Positions 30,887 to 43,731 of a stretch of DNA of 51,403 nucleotides are shown here, one piece after another. Made by a program: the position numbers and the translations under genes. How positions within the stretch are numbered: position 1 is the first letter of the stretch; each line of letters begins with the position of its first letter. Source of the DNA: an uncultured Pelagibacteraceae bacterium (GTDB lineage Bacteria > Pseudomonadota > Alphaproteobacteria > Pelagibacterales > Pelagibacteraceae). The stretch spans positions 1 through 51,403 of the forward strand of contig CACKXX010000002.1 of assembly GCA_902604265.1 (NCBI GenBank). Direction: 5' to 3'. The notes under the pieces were generated by a model that did not search any database, was not told the origin of the DNA, and saw only the letters and a program-made list of their open reading frames with translations.

Positions 30887-31514
30887 CTACATTTACTCCT
30901 TTATTTTTTTCAACATCTACAAGTTCCACGGCTTCATTTCTTTCCCTCGATATTTGTTTAAAATAACTTTGTCTTTTAATTCCTTCTCTTTTCCTAAAGG
31001 TCAAAACAATTGCTCCAATCATAGCAACTAAAAGTATCATTCCACTTAATTGAAATACGTGAATATAATCAGTATATAAAACATTACCTATTTCATGAGT
31101 ATTTGTTGTACTAGAATCTATTCCAATAGATGAAAAAGATTTTAGTAATTCTGGTTTATACTTCCAGCCACCAGCAACAATTATTAATTCAAAAAAAATA
31201 ACAGTACTAATTAATAAGCCTATAGGAATATGGTTAAAATTTTTTTTTTCTCTAAGCTGCTCGTTATTTTGTTGAGAAACATTAAACATCATTACAACAA
31301 ATAAAAAAAGTACAGCAACTGCTCCTACATAAACTATTAACATAATCATCCCAATAAATTCGGCTCCTATCATTATGAATAAACATGAGATTGATATGAA
31401 ATCTAAAATTAGAAAAAATACCGAATGAACTGTATTTCTTGATACCGTTACCATAATCGCAGAAAAAACTGCAATTATTGAAAAAATGTAAAAAAATATA
31501 GAATGAATTATCAT
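30879..31514 (-). CDS. nuoJ: NADH-quinone oxidoreductase subunit J
   Basis: [25 protein letters not shown]. Confidence 0.95.
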   Translation of the reverse strand: MIIHSIFFYIFSIIAVFSAIMVTVSRNTVHSVFFLILDFISISCLFIMIGAEFIGMIMLIVYVGAVAVLFLFVVMMFNVSQQNNEQLREKKNFNHIPIGLLISTVIFFELIIVAGGWKYKPELLKSFSSIGIDSSTTNTHEIGNVLYTDYIHVFQLSGMILLVAMIGAIVLTFRKREGIKRQSYFKQISRERNEAVELVDVEKNKGVNVDV

Positions 31515-31516
31515 AA

Positions 31517-32002
31517 TTATCTGTAAGGACCGTCAGCTTTAATATTTGCTGCTAATAAACTTTCCCATCTATCACCATTGTCTAATAATTTCTGTTTATT
31601 ATAATAAAGCTCTTCTCTTGTTTCGGTTGCAAATTCAAAATTAGGCCCTTGGACAATTGCATCTACAGGACAAGACTCTTCGCAAAGTCCACAATAAATA
31701 CATTTAAGCATATCAATATCGTATCTTGAGGTTTTTCTACTGCCATCCTCTCTTTCGTATGAATCGATTGTTATTGCCTGGGCAGGACAAACAGCTTCAC
31801 ATAGTTTACAAGCTATACATCTCTCTTCGCCATTGGGATATCTTCTTAAAGCATGTTCACCTCGAAATCTTGGACTAATTTTTCCTTTTTCAAATGGGTA
31901 ATTTAAAGTTTTTTTTGTTTTAAAAGATTCTTTAATTGCAATAAATAAGCCACTTAAAAAATCCATTAATAAAATTGTTTTAAGTATTCTTGATATTTTC
32001 AT
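31517..32002 (-). CDS. nuoI: NADH-quinone oxidoreductase subunit I (2x[4Fe-4S])
   Basis: [16 protein letters not shown] and [16 protein letters not shown]. Confidence 0.97.
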   Translation of the reverse strand: MKISRILKTILLMDFLSGLFIAIKESFKTKKTLNYPFEKGKISPRFRGEHALRRYPNGEERCIACKLCEAVCPAQAITIDSYEREDGSRKTSRYDIDMLKCIYCGLCEESCPVDAIVQGPNFEFATETREELYYNKQKLLDNGDRWESLLAANIKADGPYR

Positions 32003-32004
32003 AA

Positions 32005-33006
32005 TTAATTTGTCGGTAATAGATTAAAATAAAATAAGTAACTTGCTGTTAAAACCACCCATATTAATGATAGAGGTAGAAAAATTTTCCAACCCAACTT
32101 CATTAATTGATCATATCTATATCTAGGTACAATGGCTTTAACCAAAGAGAAAAGAATAAATAATAATAATATTTTAAATATTAACCATAATGGAGAGGGT
32201 ACAAGTGAAAAGGGATAAAGATCTATTGGAGAAAGCCAACCTCCAAGAAATAAAATTGAACCCAATGAACACATTAATAATATATTTGCGTACTCACCTA
32301 ACCAAAACATTGCATACATCATTCCTGAATACTCAGTTTGATAACCTGCAACTAACTCTGCCTCGGCTTCAGGTAAATCAAAAGGTGGCCTGTTAGTCTC
32401 AGCAAGAGCTGATATAAAAAAAATAACAAACATGGGAAACAACGGAATCACAAACCATAACTTCTCCTGGGCTAATACAATGTCAGTCAAGTTTAATGAT
32501 CCTACACATAACAATACATTTATTATTATTACTCCTATAGAAACTTCATATGAAACCATTTGTGCAGCAGATCTAATTGCTCCTAAAAATGGATATTTAG
32601 AATTTGATGCCCAACCACCCATAATTATTCCGTATACGCCTAAAGATGAAACTGCAAAAAGATATAAAATTCCAACATTTATGTCTGCTAAAACAAAATC
32701 TTCATCGAATGGTATAACAGCCCATGAAATTAAAGCTAAAGTCATTGTTATTATTGGTGCTAAAATAAAAATTATTTTGTTAGCGCTTGCTGGAATTATT
32801 ATCTCTTTAAAAATATATTTTAAAGCGTCAGCTAAGGATTGAAACAAACCAAACGGACCAACTACATTAGGGCCTCTTCTTTTTTGAACGAAAGCCCAAA
32901 CTCTTCTATCTAGCCATACTATCATTGCTACTGAAACTAAAACTGGAATTAATAAAAAAAGAATTTTGTAAACCTCAGCAAATAAAATATTTAAATATTC
33001 AATCAT
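32005..33006 (-). CDS. nuoH: NADH-quinone oxidoreductase subunit H
   Basis: [48 protein letters not shown]. Confidence 0.97.
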   Translation of the reverse strand: MIEYLNILFAEVYKILFLLIPVLVSVAMIVWLDRRVWAFVQKRRGPNVVGPFGLFQSLADALKYIFKEIIIPASANKIIFILAPIITMTLALISWAVIPFDEDFVLADINVGILYLFAVSSLGVYGIIMGGWASNSKYPFLGAIRSAAQMVSYEVSIGVIIINVLLCVGSLNLTDIVLAQEKLWFVIPLFPMFVIFFISALAETNRPPFDLPEAEAELVAGYQTEYSGMMYAMFWLGEYANILLMCSLGSILFLGGWLSPIDLYPFSLVPSPLWLIFKILLLFILFSLVKAIVPRYRYDQLMKLGWKIFLPLSLIWVVLTASYLFYFNLLPTN

Positions 33007-35036
33007 TATCCATCTGTTCCAGTTTTTTTAAGTTTAATTTTTTCATTATGACAATCAGTCATTGTTTTAGAAGCTCTAGCTATAACATTAGAAAAATAGT
33101 AATCAGAATTATCTAAAATAATTTTTTCATCAATAAAGTTTGTATTTATATCTTCGGTCTTTTTAATTTCTTGATTTAATTTTATAAAATTAATCATGCT
33201 ATCTATTAATTCATCTTTATTATTAAACAGTTTTTTTCTTTTTAATAATTCTGATAAATTATTAATTATTTCCCAATCTTCTTTAGCATTACCTGGAGGA
33301 TAAGAAGCTTTATATGATTTTTGAACTTTTCCTTCTAAATTTGTAAAATAACCATCTTGTTCTGTATAAGTTGAGCCAGGTAAAATAATATCAGCATATT
33401 CAGCACCATGATCTCCATGACTACCTACATATATAATAAATTCATTTTTCTTTTTGAATTTAATATTATCTTGCCCGAATAAAAATAAAATTTCAAATTC
33501 GTTATTTAGAGTTTTTTCTAAAGTTATATTTTCTGAACCCGCAGAACTGATTATATTTAAATCATAAGAACCAACCGTAGATGCGTCTTTAGATAGTATA
33601 TTTAACGCATTCCAATCATCAGTAATTTTATTTAATGATTTTAGATATTTTTTTGTTTCTTCAAATATATATTGCCCTGATTTTAGATTTAGTGCTGATT
33701 GCCCAATAATAACCAAAGGATTTTTCGAATTTTCAATTTTAGAAGATAGTTCATTTTTTCCTTCTACTATGTCTTTAATTATTTTTGTTTCATTGGGAAG
33801 AATTTTATATGGATAGGTTAGGTCACCAACATCTCCAATCGAATAAACATCAAAGTTATTTTTTAAATAACTTTTTCTTATTCTTGAATTTAAAATTGTA
33901 GCTTCGTATCTTGGGTTTGTGCCTATCAAGATAACTAGATCTGAATTTTCAATTCCATTAATCGTGGAATTAAAAATATAATTTTCTCGACTATTTGTGT
34001 TTATATATGAATTACTGATTCTAGACTCCAAATATTTTGATTTTATAGTTTTGTTGAAAAACTCTTTTATTACATACAAAGTTTCCATATTAGTAAGATC
34101 TCCTGTGAATCCAGCAATTTTTTCTGAGCTAGTTTCTTTAATTTTTTTTATAATTATTTTATTCGCTTCATCCCAAGATACTTTTTTGAAGACTTTATTT
34201 TCTTTTATATAGGCTGTATCAATTCTTTGATTTTTGATTCCATCACAAGCATACCTTGTTTTGTCTGATATCCATTCTTCGTTGATATCCTCGTTTATTC
34301 TAGGCAAAACTCTTTTGACCTCCCAGCCATAAGTATCTACTCTAATACTAGATCCAACTGCATCCATTACATCGATTGTTTCGGTTTTTTTAAGTTCCCA
34401 TGGTCTTGCTTCAAAAACATAAGGTTTTGATGTTAAAGCTCCTACTGGACATAAATCGATAACATTTGCTGACAACTCCGATTGCATAGATTTTTCTAAA
34501 TATGTAGTGATTTGCATATCCTCACCTCTACCTATTGCACCAAGTTCAGGAACACCTGCGACTTCAGTAGCGAATCTAATGCATCTAGTGCAATGTATAC
34601 ACCTGGTCATTTGTGTTTTTATCAACGGTCCCATATATTTATCTGGAACTTCTCTTTTATTTTCTTTGTATCTAGATTTGTCTATTCCATAAAACATTGA
34701 TTGATCTTGCAAATCACATTCACCACCCTGATCACATACTGGGCAATCTAAAGGGTGATTAGCTAATAAAAATTCCATAACACCTTTTCTTGCTTTTTCA
34801 ACTTTTTCTGTATTAGTTTTAATATTCATCCCTTCGGATATTGGCATTGCACAGGAAGCAACTGGTTTAGGTGATTTTTCTATTTCTACCAAACACATTC
34901 TGCAGTTACCAGCTATAGAAAGTTTTTCGTGATAACAAAATCTAGGAATTTCAGCTCCAGCTTTTTCGCATGCTTGAAGAACTGTTAAGCCCTCTTCAGC
35001 TTCCAAGTCTATATCATTCACTTTTATTTTAATCAT
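33006..35036 (-). CDS. nuoG: NADH-quinone oxidoreductase subunit G
   Basis: [51 protein letters not shown]. Confidence 0.96.
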   Translation of the reverse strand: MIKIKVNDIDLEAEEGLTVLQACEKAGAEIPRFCYHEKLSIAGNCRMCLVEIEKSPKPVASCAMPISEGMNIKTNTEKVEKARKGVMEFLLANHPLDCPVCDQGGECDLQDQSMFYGIDKSRYKENKREVPDKYMGPLIKTQMTRCIHCTRCIRFATEVAGVPELGAIGRGEDMQITTYLEKSMQSELSANVIDLCPVGALTSKPYVFEARPWELKKTETIDVMDAVGSSIRVDTYGWEVKRVLPRINEDINEEWISDKTRYACDGIKNQRIDTAYIKENKVFKKVSWDEANKIIIKKIKETSSEKIAGFTGDLTNMETLYVIKEFFNKTIKSKYLESRISNSYINTNSRENYIFNSTINGIENSDLVILIGTNPRYEATILNSRIRKSYLKNNFDVYSIGDVGDLTYPYKILPNETKIIKDIVEGKNELSSKIENSKNPLVIIGQSALNLKSGQYIFEETKKYLKSLNKITDDWNALNILSKDASTVGSYDLNIISSAGSENITLEKTLNNEFEILFLFGQDNIKFKKKNEFIIYVGSHGDHGAEYADIILPGSTYTEQDGYFTNLEGKVQKSYKASYPPGNAKEDWEIINNLSELLKRKKLFNNKDELIDSMINFIKLNQEIKKTEDINTNFIDEKIILDNSDYYFSNVIARASKTMTDCHNEKIKLKKTGTDG

Positions 35037-36358
35037 TATTTCTCCAACAAATGCTGATCAACTAAATATGGAATATTTTTACTTCTATTAACAAGTGGGT
35101 TAAAATTATTTCGCTTAGCAACTTCTTTTTTAAAATGTCTAAGCAAACCTTGTACAGGCCATGCAGACCCTTCTCCAAAAGCACAAATTGTATGTCCTTC
35201 TATTTGTTTGGTCACATCCATCAACATATCAACTTCATCTCTTGAAGCTTCTCCTTTAGCCATTCTCTCCAACATTCTCCACATCCATCCTGCTCCTTCT
35301 CTGCATGGAGTACATTGACCACAGCTTTCATGTTTATAAAATCTTGCAATCCTTGCCATACATTTAATTATGTCTTGGTCATTGTTTATAACTACTATAC
35401 CAGCGGTTCCTAAACCACTTTTTTGCTCGACCAATGAGTCAAAATCCATTTTAATAGTTTCACAAATATTTTTAGGTAATAACGGCATAGAAGAACCACC
35501 TGGTATTACTGCTTTAAGATTATCCCATCCTCCAGTTACTCCACCTGCATGTTTTTCAATTAAATCTTTTAAGGAAATTCCCATTTCTTCTTCAACATTA
35601 CATGGTTTGTTAACATTCCCTGAAATACAATAAATTTTTGTTCCCGTATTTTTGGGTTTACCTAAACTTGAAAACCATTTAGCACCTCTTCTTAATATAG
35701 TTGGAACCACAGCAATAGTTTCAACATTATTTATAATTGTTGGACAACCATATAACCCTATTAAAGCTGGAAAAGGTGGTTTTAATCTAGGTTGACCTTT
35801 CTTACCTTCAAGGCTCTCTAGTAAAGCAGTTTCTTCTCCACATATATAAGCACCTGCACCGTAATGAATATATATGTCAAAATCCCACCCTGTGTTGCAA
35901 GCATTTGAGCCAATTAATTTTTTTTCATAAGCTTCATTTATAGCTTCTTGAAGTTTAATGCCTTCGTTTATGTATTCACCTCTAATATAAATATAGCATT
36001 TTTTTGCATTAACTGCATACGCAGTTAATAAACAACCTTCTATTAATTTATGAGGTTCAAATCTTAAAATATCTCTATCTTTGCAAGTTCCAGGTTCTGA
36101 CTCATCAGCATTAATAACAAGATAATGTGGCCTTGAACCAACTTCTTTGGGTGCAAATGACCATTTAAGTCCTGTAGGAAAACCCGCTCCTCCTCTTCCT
36201 CTAAGCTCAGAAGATTTTATTTCATTAATTATCCATTCTTTTCCTTTTTTTATAATTTCATTAGTATTATTCCAATCACCTCTTTTTTGGGCAGATAAAA
36301 TATCAGGACCCAAATCGTTATATAAATTTGTAAAAATTCTATCTTCGTCTTTAAGCAT
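35036..36358 (-). CDS. nuoF: NADH-quinone oxidoreductase subunit F
   Basis: [57 protein letters not shown]. Confidence 0.97.
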   Translation of the reverse strand: MLKDEDRIFTNLYNDLGPDILSAQKRGDWNNTNEIIKKGKEWIINEIKSSELRGRGGAGFPTGLKWSFAPKEVGSRPHYLVINADESEPGTCKDRDILRFEPHKLIEGCLLTAYAVNAKKCYIYIRGEYINEGIKLQEAINEAYEKKLIGSNACNTGWDFDIYIHYGAGAYICGEETALLESLEGKKGQPRLKPPFPALIGLYGCPTIINNVETIAVVPTILRRGAKWFSSLGKPKNTGTKIYCISGNVNKPCNVEEEMGISLKDLIEKHAGGVTGGWDNLKAVIPGGSSMPLLPKNICETIKMDFDSLVEQKSGLGTAGIVVINNDQDIIKCMARIARFYKHESCGQCTPCREGAGWMWRMLERMAKGEASRDEVDMLMDVTKQIEGHTICAFGEGSAWPVQGLLRHFKKEVAKRNNFNPLVNRSKNIPYLVDQHLLEK

Positions 36359-36959
36359 TTTTAATATCCAGTAGTGTTTTTCTATTATTTTCTGGTTCAG
36401 AGTTCACTCTTCCTCTGTAGGATCCAGGTTTCGGTTTATCACCATTTTGAATTTGATTTATTATTTTTTCTATTTTTTCCTCATCTAAATCTTCATAATA
36501 ATCATCATTAATTTGAACCATCGGAGCATTTACACATGCACCTAAACATTCTACCTCAACCCAAGAACAACTGTTATCATTTGAAAGTTCATTTTCTTTA
36601 TTAGATATTTTTTCTTTACACTTTGCTACGATGTCATAAGCTCCTCTTATCATGCATGGTGTTGTTGTGCATATTTGAAAAAAATATTTGCCTACCGGAG
36701 ATAAATTATACATAGTATAAAATGTTGCCACTTCATAAACTTTGATATATGGCATGCTCAGAAATTTTGCTATATATTTCATTGCAGCTAGTGGTATCCA
36801 ATTGTTATTTTGTTTTTGAGCTAAGTAAAGTAAAGGCATAACAGCGCTTTGCTGTTTTCCCTTAGGATAATTTTTAATTATCTTTTCTGCGTTCTTTAAA
36901 TTTTCATTATCAAATTTAAAATCTGTAGGTTGCTCTTTTGAAATTTTTTTTATACTCAT
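36351..36959 (-). CDS. nuoE: NADH-quinone oxidoreductase subunit E
   Basis: [43 protein letters not shown]. Confidence 0.96.
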   Translation of the reverse strand: MSIKKISKEQPTDFKFDNENLKNAEKIIKNYPKGKQQSAVMPLLYLAQKQNNNWIPLAAMKYIAKFLSMPYIKVYEVATFYTMYNLSPVGKYFFQICTTTPCMIRGAYDIVAKCKEKISNKENELSNDNSCSWVEVECLGACVNAPMVQINDDYYEDLDEEKIEKIINQIQNGDKPKPGSYRGRVNSEPENNRKTLLDIKNA

Positions 36960-38131
36960 CTATCAATCTCTCCAAATACTACATCCATCGATCCTAATAC
37001 AGCTGGCACATCAGCCAACATATGACCCTTGATCAAATAATCCATTGCTTGTAAATGAGAAAAACCTGGTGCTCTTATTTTGCATTTATATGGTTTGCTT
37101 GAACCATCTGATATTAAATAAACTCCAAATTCACCTTTTGGGGCTTCAACTGCTACGTATATTTCGTCTTTTTTAACTCTATATCCTTCTGTAAATAATT
37201 TAAAATGATGAATTAAAGCTTCCATTGACTCTTTTATATCATTTTTAGGTGGTGGGCTGATTTTTCCATCAAGTGATTTTATAGGGCCAGTTGGCATTTT
37301 ATCTAAACATTGGTTTATAATTTTTACACTTTCTTTCATTTCCTCAATTCTACATAAATATCTATCGTAACAATCTCCATTTTTGCCGACTGGGATTTTA
37401 AAATCTATTTGGTCGTAACACTCATAAGTTTGTGATTTTCTTAAATCCCAAGGAATTCCTGAGCCTCTTAACATTACTCCAGAAAATGAGTAATCAAGTG
37501 CATCTTGTTTTGAAACAATACCAATATCAACATTTCTTTGTTTGAATATTCTATTATCTGTCAACAATGTTTCTAAATCATTTATAACTTTTGGAAAATT
37601 TTGACAAAATTTTCCAATATCATCAGCTAATCCTCTAGGTAAATCTTGATGAACACCACCAGTTCTAAAATAATTTGCATGAAGTCTTGAGCCTGAAACT
37701 CTTTCATAAAAAGTCATTAAAGTTTCTCTTTCTTCAAACCCCCATAAAGAAGGTGTTAGTGCTCCAACATCAAGAGCTTGTGTTGTAATATTTAAAATAT
37801 GACTTAAAATTCTACCAATTTCGCAAAACATTACTCTTATAAATTGAGCTCTAATAGGAACATCAATATTTAAAATTTTTTCAACAGCAAGAGCAAATGC
37901 ATGTTCTTGATTCATTGGCGCAACATAGTCAAGTCTATCAAAATAAGGTAGTGCTTGAAGATAAGTTTTATTTTCAATTAATTTTTCGGTACCTCTGTGC
38001 AGTAATCCAATATGTGGATCGGCATGTTCTACAACTTCTCCATCAAGCTCTAAAATAAGCCGCAACACACCATGTGCTGCTGGATGTTGGGGTCCAAAAT
38101 TTAAATTTAATGTTTTTTTTTCTTTACTCAT
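36956..38131 (-). CDS. nuoD: NADH-quinone oxidoreductase subunit D
   Basis: [36 protein letters not shown]. Confidence 0.97.
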   Translation of the reverse strand: MSKEKKTLNLNFGPQHPAAHGVLRLILELDGEVVEHADPHIGLLHRGTEKLIENKTYLQALPYFDRLDYVAPMNQEHAFALAVEKILNIDVPIRAQFIRVMFCEIGRILSHILNITTQALDVGALTPSLWGFEERETLMTFYERVSGSRLHANYFRTGGVHQDLPRGLADDIGKFCQNFPKVINDLETLLTDNRIFKQRNVDIGIVSKQDALDYSFSGVMLRGSGIPWDLRKSQTYECYDQIDFKIPVGKNGDCYDRYLCRIEEMKESVKIINQCLDKMPTGPIKSLDGKISPPPKNDIKESMEALIHHFKLFTEGYRVKKDEIYVAVEAPKGEFGVYLISDGSSKPYKCKIRAPGFSHLQAMDYLIKGHMLADVPAVLGSMDVVFGEIDR

Positions 38132-38723
38132 TGTTTTTTTTATTTTGACTTTTTATATAATCTGTTCCTTGCCAGGGACTTTCATAATCAAAATTTCTGT
38201 AATTTTGTTCTAATTTAACTGGTTCATAGATAACTTTTTTTTTATCTTCGCTGTATCTAACTTCGTTATGTCCAGTTAAAGGGAAATCCTTTCTTAAAGG
38301 ATGACCTGTAAAACCATAATCAGTTAAAATTCTTCTTAAATCTGGATGATCTTTAAATTTTATACCATACATATCAAATACCTCTCTTTCCATCCAGTTA
38401 GATGAAGGGAAAATTGAAGTAAGCGATGTAGAGATTTCATTTTCATTAATGAAAAAATCTATAAGAATTCTAGAATTAAATTCGTGGCTTAAAAGCAAAT
38501 AAACAAGCTTAAAACGTCTTTCATTTTCTGGATAATCAACAGCTGTAATATCAATTAATTGTTTAAATTTAGTCTCATTATTATTTTTTAAAAACAAAAC
38601 TACATCTAATAAATTTTCATTTTCAATATTAATACAAATATGTTCATGATTAATTTTTGAACTTTTAACTTTTGTTGCTAGCTCAGAATTAATTTTTTTT
38701 TCTAAATCAAACAAATTCTTCAT
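38124..38723 (-). CDS. nuoC: NADH-quinone oxidoreductase subunit C
   Basis: [47 protein letters not shown]. Confidence 0.97.
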   Translation of the reverse strand: MKNLFDLEKKINSELATKVKSSKINHEHICINIENENLLDVVLFLKNNNETKFKQLIDITAVDYPENERRFKLVYLLLSHEFNSRILIDFFINENEISTSLTSIFPSSNWMEREVFDMYGIKFKDHPDLRRILTDYGFTGHPLRKDFPLTGHNEVRYSEDKKKVIYEPVKLEQNYRNFDYESPWQGTDYIKSQNKKNNE

Positions 38724-38727
38724 ATTT

Positions 38728-39249
38728 TTATCTTTCTAAAGAGCCTTTGTTACGTATTTTTTTTTGAAGCTGTAATATTCCGTAAAGAAGAGCTTCCGCT
38801 GAAGGAGGGCAACCGGGAACATAAACATCGACGGGCACAATTCGATCACATCCTCTTACTACGGAATATGAAAAGTGATAATAACCACCTCCATTTGCAC
38901 AACTTCCCATAGAAATTACATATCTTGGCTCGGGCATTTGGTCATAAACTTTTCTTAAAGCAGGTGCCATTTTGTTTGTTAAAGTTCCAGCTACTATCAT
39001 AACGTCTGATTGTCTTGGAGATCCTCTTGGGGCTGCACCAAATCTTTCTAAATCGTATCTTGGCATCGACGTATGCATCATTTCAACAGCACAACACGCA
39101 AGACCAAAAGTCATCCAATGTAATGACCCTGTTCTTGCCCAATTAACTAAATTGTCAAAAGATGTTGTTATAAATCCATTTTCACTAAAATCTTTAGCAA
39201 GTTGCTTAAATTCATCGGGTATCTGTTTATCTTTTTCTGAAATTTTCAT
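38728..39249 (-). CDS. nuoB: NADH-quinone oxidoreductase subunit B
   Basis: [61 protein letters not shown]. Confidence 0.97.
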   Translation of the reverse strand: MKISEKDKQIPDEFKQLAKDFSENGFITTSFDNLVNWARTGSLHWMTFGLACCAVEMMHTSMPRYDLERFGAAPRGSPRQSDVMIVAGTLTNKMAPALRKVYDQMPEPRYVISMGSCANGGGYYHFSYSVVRGCDRIVPVDVYVPGCPPSAEALLYGILQLQKKIRNKGSLER

Positions 39250-39252
39250 TTT

Positions 39253-39624
39253 TTATTCCCAATCTAGAGCACCTTTTTTCCATTCATAAACAAAGCCAAC
39301 TGTAAGTATAAACAAAAAAATCATCATAGATATAAATCCTAAAAAACCAATATTTCCTAAAGATATTGCCCAAGGAAATAAAAAAGCAATTTCTAAATCA
39401 AAAATAATAAATAAAATAGCTACCAAATAAAATCTAATATCAAATTCCATTCTAGAGTCATTAAAAGGTTCAAAACCGCATTCGTAAGCAGAAAGTTTTT
39501 CAGGATCGGGATTTTTTGGTGAAACCAAAAAGTTAAGGATAATAAAAATACAGCTTAATCCTAGTGCAATTATTAAAAAAATAATAATTGGAAAATAATC
39601 TTTTAAAAATTCCGCTAACATCAA
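39253..39624 (-). CDS. nuoA: NADH-quinone oxidoreductase subunit A
   Basis: [46 protein letters not shown]. Confidence 0.97.
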   Translation of the reverse strand: MMLAEFLKDYFPIIIFLIIALGLSCIFIILNFLVSPKNPDPEKLSAYECGFEPFNDSRMEFDIRFYLVAILFIIFDLEIAFLFPWAISLGNIGFLGFISMMIFLFILTVGFVYEWKKGALDWE

Positions 39625-39695
39625 TTTCTATATATAATCTTTTGAACTAATTGAAAGTGCAGTTAAAGTCACATTTTATTGAATATTTTAGCCAA

Positions 39696-39712
39696 TTAAT
39701 AATGATTATTAA
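39696..39712. promoter_or_regulatory. 8-1-8 perfect palindrome upstream of nuoA, Fur-box-like (tentative)
   Basis: TTAATAAT g ATTATTAA; similar to the 7-1-7 Fur model TGATAATNATTATCA apart from one symmetrical position. High AT background weakens it. Confidence 0.3.
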
Positions 39713-39717
39713 ATTAA

Positions 39718-39794
39718 TGGCGGGAGTGAAGGGACTCGAACCCTCGACCTATCGCGTGACAGGCGATCGCTCTAACCAACTGAGCTACACCCCC
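39718..39794 (-). tRNA. tRNA-Asp (GTC), CCA encoded
   Basis: Minus strand GGGGGTGTAGCTCAGTTGGTTAGAGCGATCGCCTGTCACGCGATAGGTCGAGGGTTCGAGTCCCTTCACTCCCGCCA; cloverleaf, anticodon loop CTGTCAC. Confidence 0.96.
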
Positions 39795-39800
39795 GTGTTT

Positions 39801-39876
39801 TGGTGGGCAGTAAAGGACTCGAACCTTTGACCCCCTCGGTGTAAACGAGATGCTCTACCAACTGAGCTAACCGCCC
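39801..39876 (-). tRNA. tRNA-Val (TAC), CCA encoded
   Basis: Minus strand GGGCGGTTAGCTCAGTTGGTAGAGCATCTCGTTTACACCGAGGGGGTCAAAGGTTCGAGTCCTTTACTGCCCACCA; anticodon loop TTTACAC. Confidence 0.96.
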
Positions 39877-39925
39877 AAAAAACAGGCTACTAATACATCA
39901 AGGTAGAGTTAATGTAAATTGTTAA

Positions 39926-42313
39926 TTATTGAATGCTAGCTTGTGATTTTTGATCTTTGTTAGCTTCAGAAATATTTTCCACTTCGGTCCATTCAACTCT
40001 CTTTAATTCATTTTTAAGAGCTATTTTTAATACTTCATCCACACTTTCAACAGCCGTAATTTTAATATCTTCTCTAACTTTTTTTGGAATATCTATCAGG
40101 TCTTTTTCATTTTCTTTAGGAATTATAACTTGTTTTATTCCAGCTCTATGAGCAGCAAGTAATTTTTCTTTTAATCCACCAATGGGTAAAACTTGTCCAG
40201 TGATTGTAACTTCACCCGTCATTGCTATATGTTTATGTACCGGATTGTTTGTTATTGAAGAAACAATAGATGTAACCATTGCAATCCCAGCTGAAGGACC
40301 ATCTTTTGGAGTTGCTCCTTCAGGTACATGAATATGAAAATCTTTCTTTTCAAAAATTGGAGGTATAATTCCATATTCTAAGCTTTTTGATCTGACAAAT
40401 GATTTAGCTGCTTTAACAGATTCTTGCATTACATCACCAAGTTTACCTGTAATTTGCATTTTACCTTTACCTGGCATGTGAATTGATTCAATTTTTAAAA
40501 TTTCTCCTCCAAATTCAGTCCAAGCTAGCCCTGTAACTATACCAACTTTATCTTCCGATTCTACTTCACCATATTTAAATTTCTTAACTCCTAAAAAATC
40601 GTTAATGTTTTTAGTATTTATTTCCACTTTTTTTTCTTCTCCATTAACTACTTTTTTTACCACTTTTCTTGCTAGTTTAGATATTTCTCTTTCTAGATTT
40701 CTTACTCCTGACTCCCTTGTGTAGTTTCTTATGATCTCTTTTACAGTTCCATCAACTAAATCTAATTCTTCTTTTTTAACACCATTTTCTTTTATTTGTT
40801 TTGGTAATAAAAAATTATTTGCAATATTTATTTTTTCATCTTCTGTATAGCCTGGTATTCTTATAACTTCCATTCTATCTAATAAAGGTGGAAGGATATT
40901 TAAGGTGTTTGCGGTAGTTACAAACATGACGTCTGATAGATCATAATCAACTTCTAAATAATGATCGTTAAAAGTTGTGTTCTGTTCAGGATCTAATGCC
41001 TCGAGTAATGCTGACGAAGGATCTCCTCTGTAATCATTTCCAACTTTATCAATTTCATCTAGAAGAATAAGTGGATTTTTAGTTCCCGCTTTTTTCATCA
41101 TTTGGATAATCTTTCCTGGTAATGAACCAATGTAAGTTCTTCTGTGTCCTCTTATTTCTGCCTCATCTCTGACACCGCCTAATGACATTCTTACAAACTG
41201 TCTGTTTGTAGCTTTAGCAATAGATTTGCCTAGCGAAGTTTTTCCAACACCAGGTGGGCCAATCAAACATAAAATTGGTCCTTTAATTTTATCCATTCTT
41301 TTTTGTACAGCCAAAAATTCAATTATTCTTTCCTTAACTTTTTCAAGTCCATAATGATCCTCATCTAATTGTTTTAAAGCTTTATTTAAATCTATATCTA
41401 CTTTATCTTTTTTAAACCAAGGTATATCTATCATCCAATCTAAATAATTTCTAACTACAGTAGCTTCTGCTGACATTGGACTCATATTTTTTAATTTCTT
41501 AAGCTCTGCCATACACTTCTTTTGAACTTCTTTTGGCATTTTGGCTTTTTGAATAGATTTATACAAATTAGATGTTTCATCCTTACCATCTTCAATTTCT
41601 CCTAATTCTTTCTGTATGGCTTTTAATTGCTCATTTAAATAGTATTCTCTCTGAGTTTTTTCCATTTGTGTTTTAACTCTACCTCTAATCCTTTTTTCAA
41701 CGCCAATTATGCTTGTTTCGTTTTCCATAATTTTAATTACACCGTTTAATCTTTTTTTAACATCAGTAGTTTCAAAAATTTGTTGTTTTTCTGAAATTGT
41801 AGCATTTAGATGTGATGCTATGTTATCAACAATTTTTGCTGGGTCTTTTAATTCTTTAATATTTGAAATTGTTTCAGATGATATTTTTTTATTTATTGAA
41901 GTAAGCTTTTCTAGTCTTCTTATTGCAGTAATTGCCAATGGCATTAGATCTTCGTCTTTAGATATTAAATCATTATTATGTTCATATGAACAAGTAATAA
42001 ATTTTTCATCATCTTTAAAATCAATTATTTTTACTCTCTTCAAGCCTTCAACTAAAACTTTAACTGTTCCATCTGGCAATTTAAGCAACTGAAGTATTGA
42101 ACTTTCGCATCCATACATAAATACATCCGTTTTTTTTGGATCATCAACTTCGGAATTTTTTTGAGTAACTAATATAATTTTTTTATTATCTTTCATTACT
42201 TCATTTAAAGCATTAATAGATTTATCTCTTCCTACAAATAATGGTATTACCATGCTTGGAAAAACGACAATGTCTCTTAATGGTAAAAGTGGTGATGTAT
42301 GTTTAACTTCCAT
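39926..42313 (-). CDS. lon: ATP-dependent protease La
   Basis: LCLIGPPGVGKTSLGKSIA, HVPEGATPKDGPSAGIAM catalytic Ser region. Confidence 0.97.
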   Translation of the reverse strand: MEVKHTSPLLPLRDIVVFPSMVIPLFVGRDKSINALNEVMKDNKKIILVTQKNSEVDDPKKTDVFMYGCESSILQLLKLPDGTVKVLVEGLKRVKIIDFKDDEKFITCSYEHNNDLISKDEDLMPLAITAIRRLEKLTSINKKISSETISNIKELKDPAKIVDNIASHLNATISEKQQIFETTDVKKRLNGVIKIMENETSIIGVEKRIRGRVKTQMEKTQREYYLNEQLKAIQKELGEIEDGKDETSNLYKSIQKAKMPKEVQKKCMAELKKLKNMSPMSAEATVVRNYLDWMIDIPWFKKDKVDIDLNKALKQLDEDHYGLEKVKERIIEFLAVQKRMDKIKGPILCLIGPPGVGKTSLGKSIAKATNRQFVRMSLGGVRDEAEIRGHRRTYIGSLPGKIIQMMKKAGTKNPLILLDEIDKVGNDYRGDPSSALLEALDPEQNTTFNDHYLEVDYDLSDVMFVTTANTLNILPPLLDRMEVIRIPGYTEDEKINIANNFLLPKQIKENGVKKEELDLVDGTVKEIIRNYTRESGVRNLEREISKLARKVVKKVVNGEEKKVEINTKNINDFLGVKKFKYGEVESEDKVGIVTGLAWTEFGGEILKIESIHMPGKGKMQITGKLGDVMQESVKAAKSFVRSKSLEYGIIPPIFEKKDFHIHVPEGATPKDGPSAGIAMVTSIVSSITNNPVHKHIAMTGEVTITGQVLPIGGLKEKLLAAHRAGIKQVIIPKENEKDLIDIPKKVREDIKITAVESVDEVLKIALKNELKRVEWTEVENISEANKDQKSQASIQ

Positions 42314-42374
42314 GTCCTAAATATGGATATTATATTTCATTTTGCAATAGAAAATTATAGATTATTAACTTTAT

Positions 42375-43640
42375 TTATGCTGCTGTGGTTTTTTCGCTCT
42401 TATTTTTTGGGTCCTTTGAATGAATTATTAATGGGTCATTTTGACCTTTAGCAGCTCCAAGATCTATAACTACTTCTTGTACGTTTTCTTGACCTGGTAA
42501 ATCAAACATTGTTTTTAAAAGAATATTTTCTAAAATAGATCTTAGACCTCTTGCCCCAGTTTTTTTACTAATAGCTTTTTGAGCAATTTCTTTTACTGCA
42601 TTATCTCTAAATGTAAGTTTAACTCCTTCTAATTTAAACAATTCTTGATACTGTTTTATTAATGAGTTTTTTGGTTCAAGCAATATTTTTACCAAAGATT
42701 TTTCATCCAAATCTTCTAAAGTTGCATTTATAGGAAGTCGTCCTATAAACTCAGGAATTAATCCATACTTTAATAGATCTTCTGGTTCAAGACCTTTCAT
42801 CCATTCACCAGTTTTTTTATCAGCAACACTTTTAACTTCCGCTCCAAAGCCTATTGAAGACCCTTTATCTCTTTGAGATATAATTTTATCTAGACCTGCA
42901 AATGCTCCACCACAAATAAATAATATATTTGTTGTATCGACTTGCAAAAATTCTTGTTGTGGATGTTTTCTTCCACCTTGAGGTGGAACACTAGCTATAG
43001 TTCCTTCCATTATTTTTAAAAGAGCTTGTTGAACACCTTCTCCAGAAACATCTCTGGTGATTGATGGGTTTTCTGATTTTCTGCTAATTTTGTCTACTTC
43101 ATCTATATATACAATTCCTCTTTGAGCTTTTTCGACATTATAGTCTGCTGCTTGTAAAAGCTTTAAAATGATATTTTCAACATCTTCACCCACATAACCT
43201 GCTTCAGTTAAAGTTGTAGCATCAGCCATTGTGAATGGAACATCTAAAATTCTAGCCAAAGTTTGTGCTAACAATGTTTTTCCACAACCAGTAGGACCTA
43301 GTAATAAAATATTTGATTTCGCTAATTCTACTGTTTTGCTTGTTTTGCTTTCGTAATTAAGTCTTTTGTAGTGATTATGGACAGCAACAGATAAAACTTT
43401 TTTTGCATAACTTTGACCAATTACATAATCATCAAGAACTTTACAAATTTCTTTTGGAGAAGGTAATCCATCTTGGTGTTTTACAAATGTATCTTTGTTT
43501 TCTTCTTTTATAATATCCATGCAAAGTTCTACGCATTCATCGCAAATAAATACAGTAGGGCCAGCAATTAATTTTCTTACTTCATGTTGGCTTTTGCCAC
43601 AAAAAGAACAGTAAAGAATATTTTTATTATTTGTGCTCAT
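42375..43640 (-). CDS. clpX: ATP-dependent Clp protease ATP-binding subunit ClpX
   Basis: Zn finger [11 protein letters not shown]...[32 protein letters not shown]. Confidence 0.97.
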   Translation of the reverse strand: MSTNNKNILYCSFCGKSQHEVRKLIAGPTVFICDECVELCMDIIKEENKDTFVKHQDGLPSPKEICKVLDDYVIGQSYAKKVLSVAVHNHYKRLNYESKTSKTVELAKSNILLLGPTGCGKTLLAQTLARILDVPFTMADATTLTEAGYVGEDVENIILKLLQAADYNVEKAQRGIVYIDEVDKISRKSENPSITRDVSGEGVQQALLKIMEGTIASVPPQGGRKHPQQEFLQVDTTNILFICGGAFAGLDKIISQRDKGSSIGFGAEVKSVADKKTGEWMKGLEPEDLLKYGLIPEFIGRLPINATLEDLDEKSLVKILLEPKNSLIKQYQELFKLEGVKLTFRDNAVKEIAQKAISKKTGARGLRSILENILLKTMFDLPGQENVQEVVIDLGAAKGQNDPLIIHSKDPKNKSEKTTAA

Positions 43641-43731
43641 AAAATTTATTTCGAATCAATTTTTTTACTTTATTACATTAAAGTAATTGTAATCAAGTAT
43701 AGGTTGAGAAAAAACTATATATAGTAAATTC

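Noticed and set aside
32432-32842. 136-aa plus-strand ORF antisense to nuoH
   Set aside because: Shadow ORF; nuoH on the opposite strand is unambiguous.
41709-42092. 127-aa plus-strand ORF antisense to lon
   Set aside because: Shadow ORF in a conserved gene.
43660-43715. Weak inverted repeats between clpP and clpX
   Set aside because: Short AT-only arms, not distinguishable from background in such an AT-rich genome.
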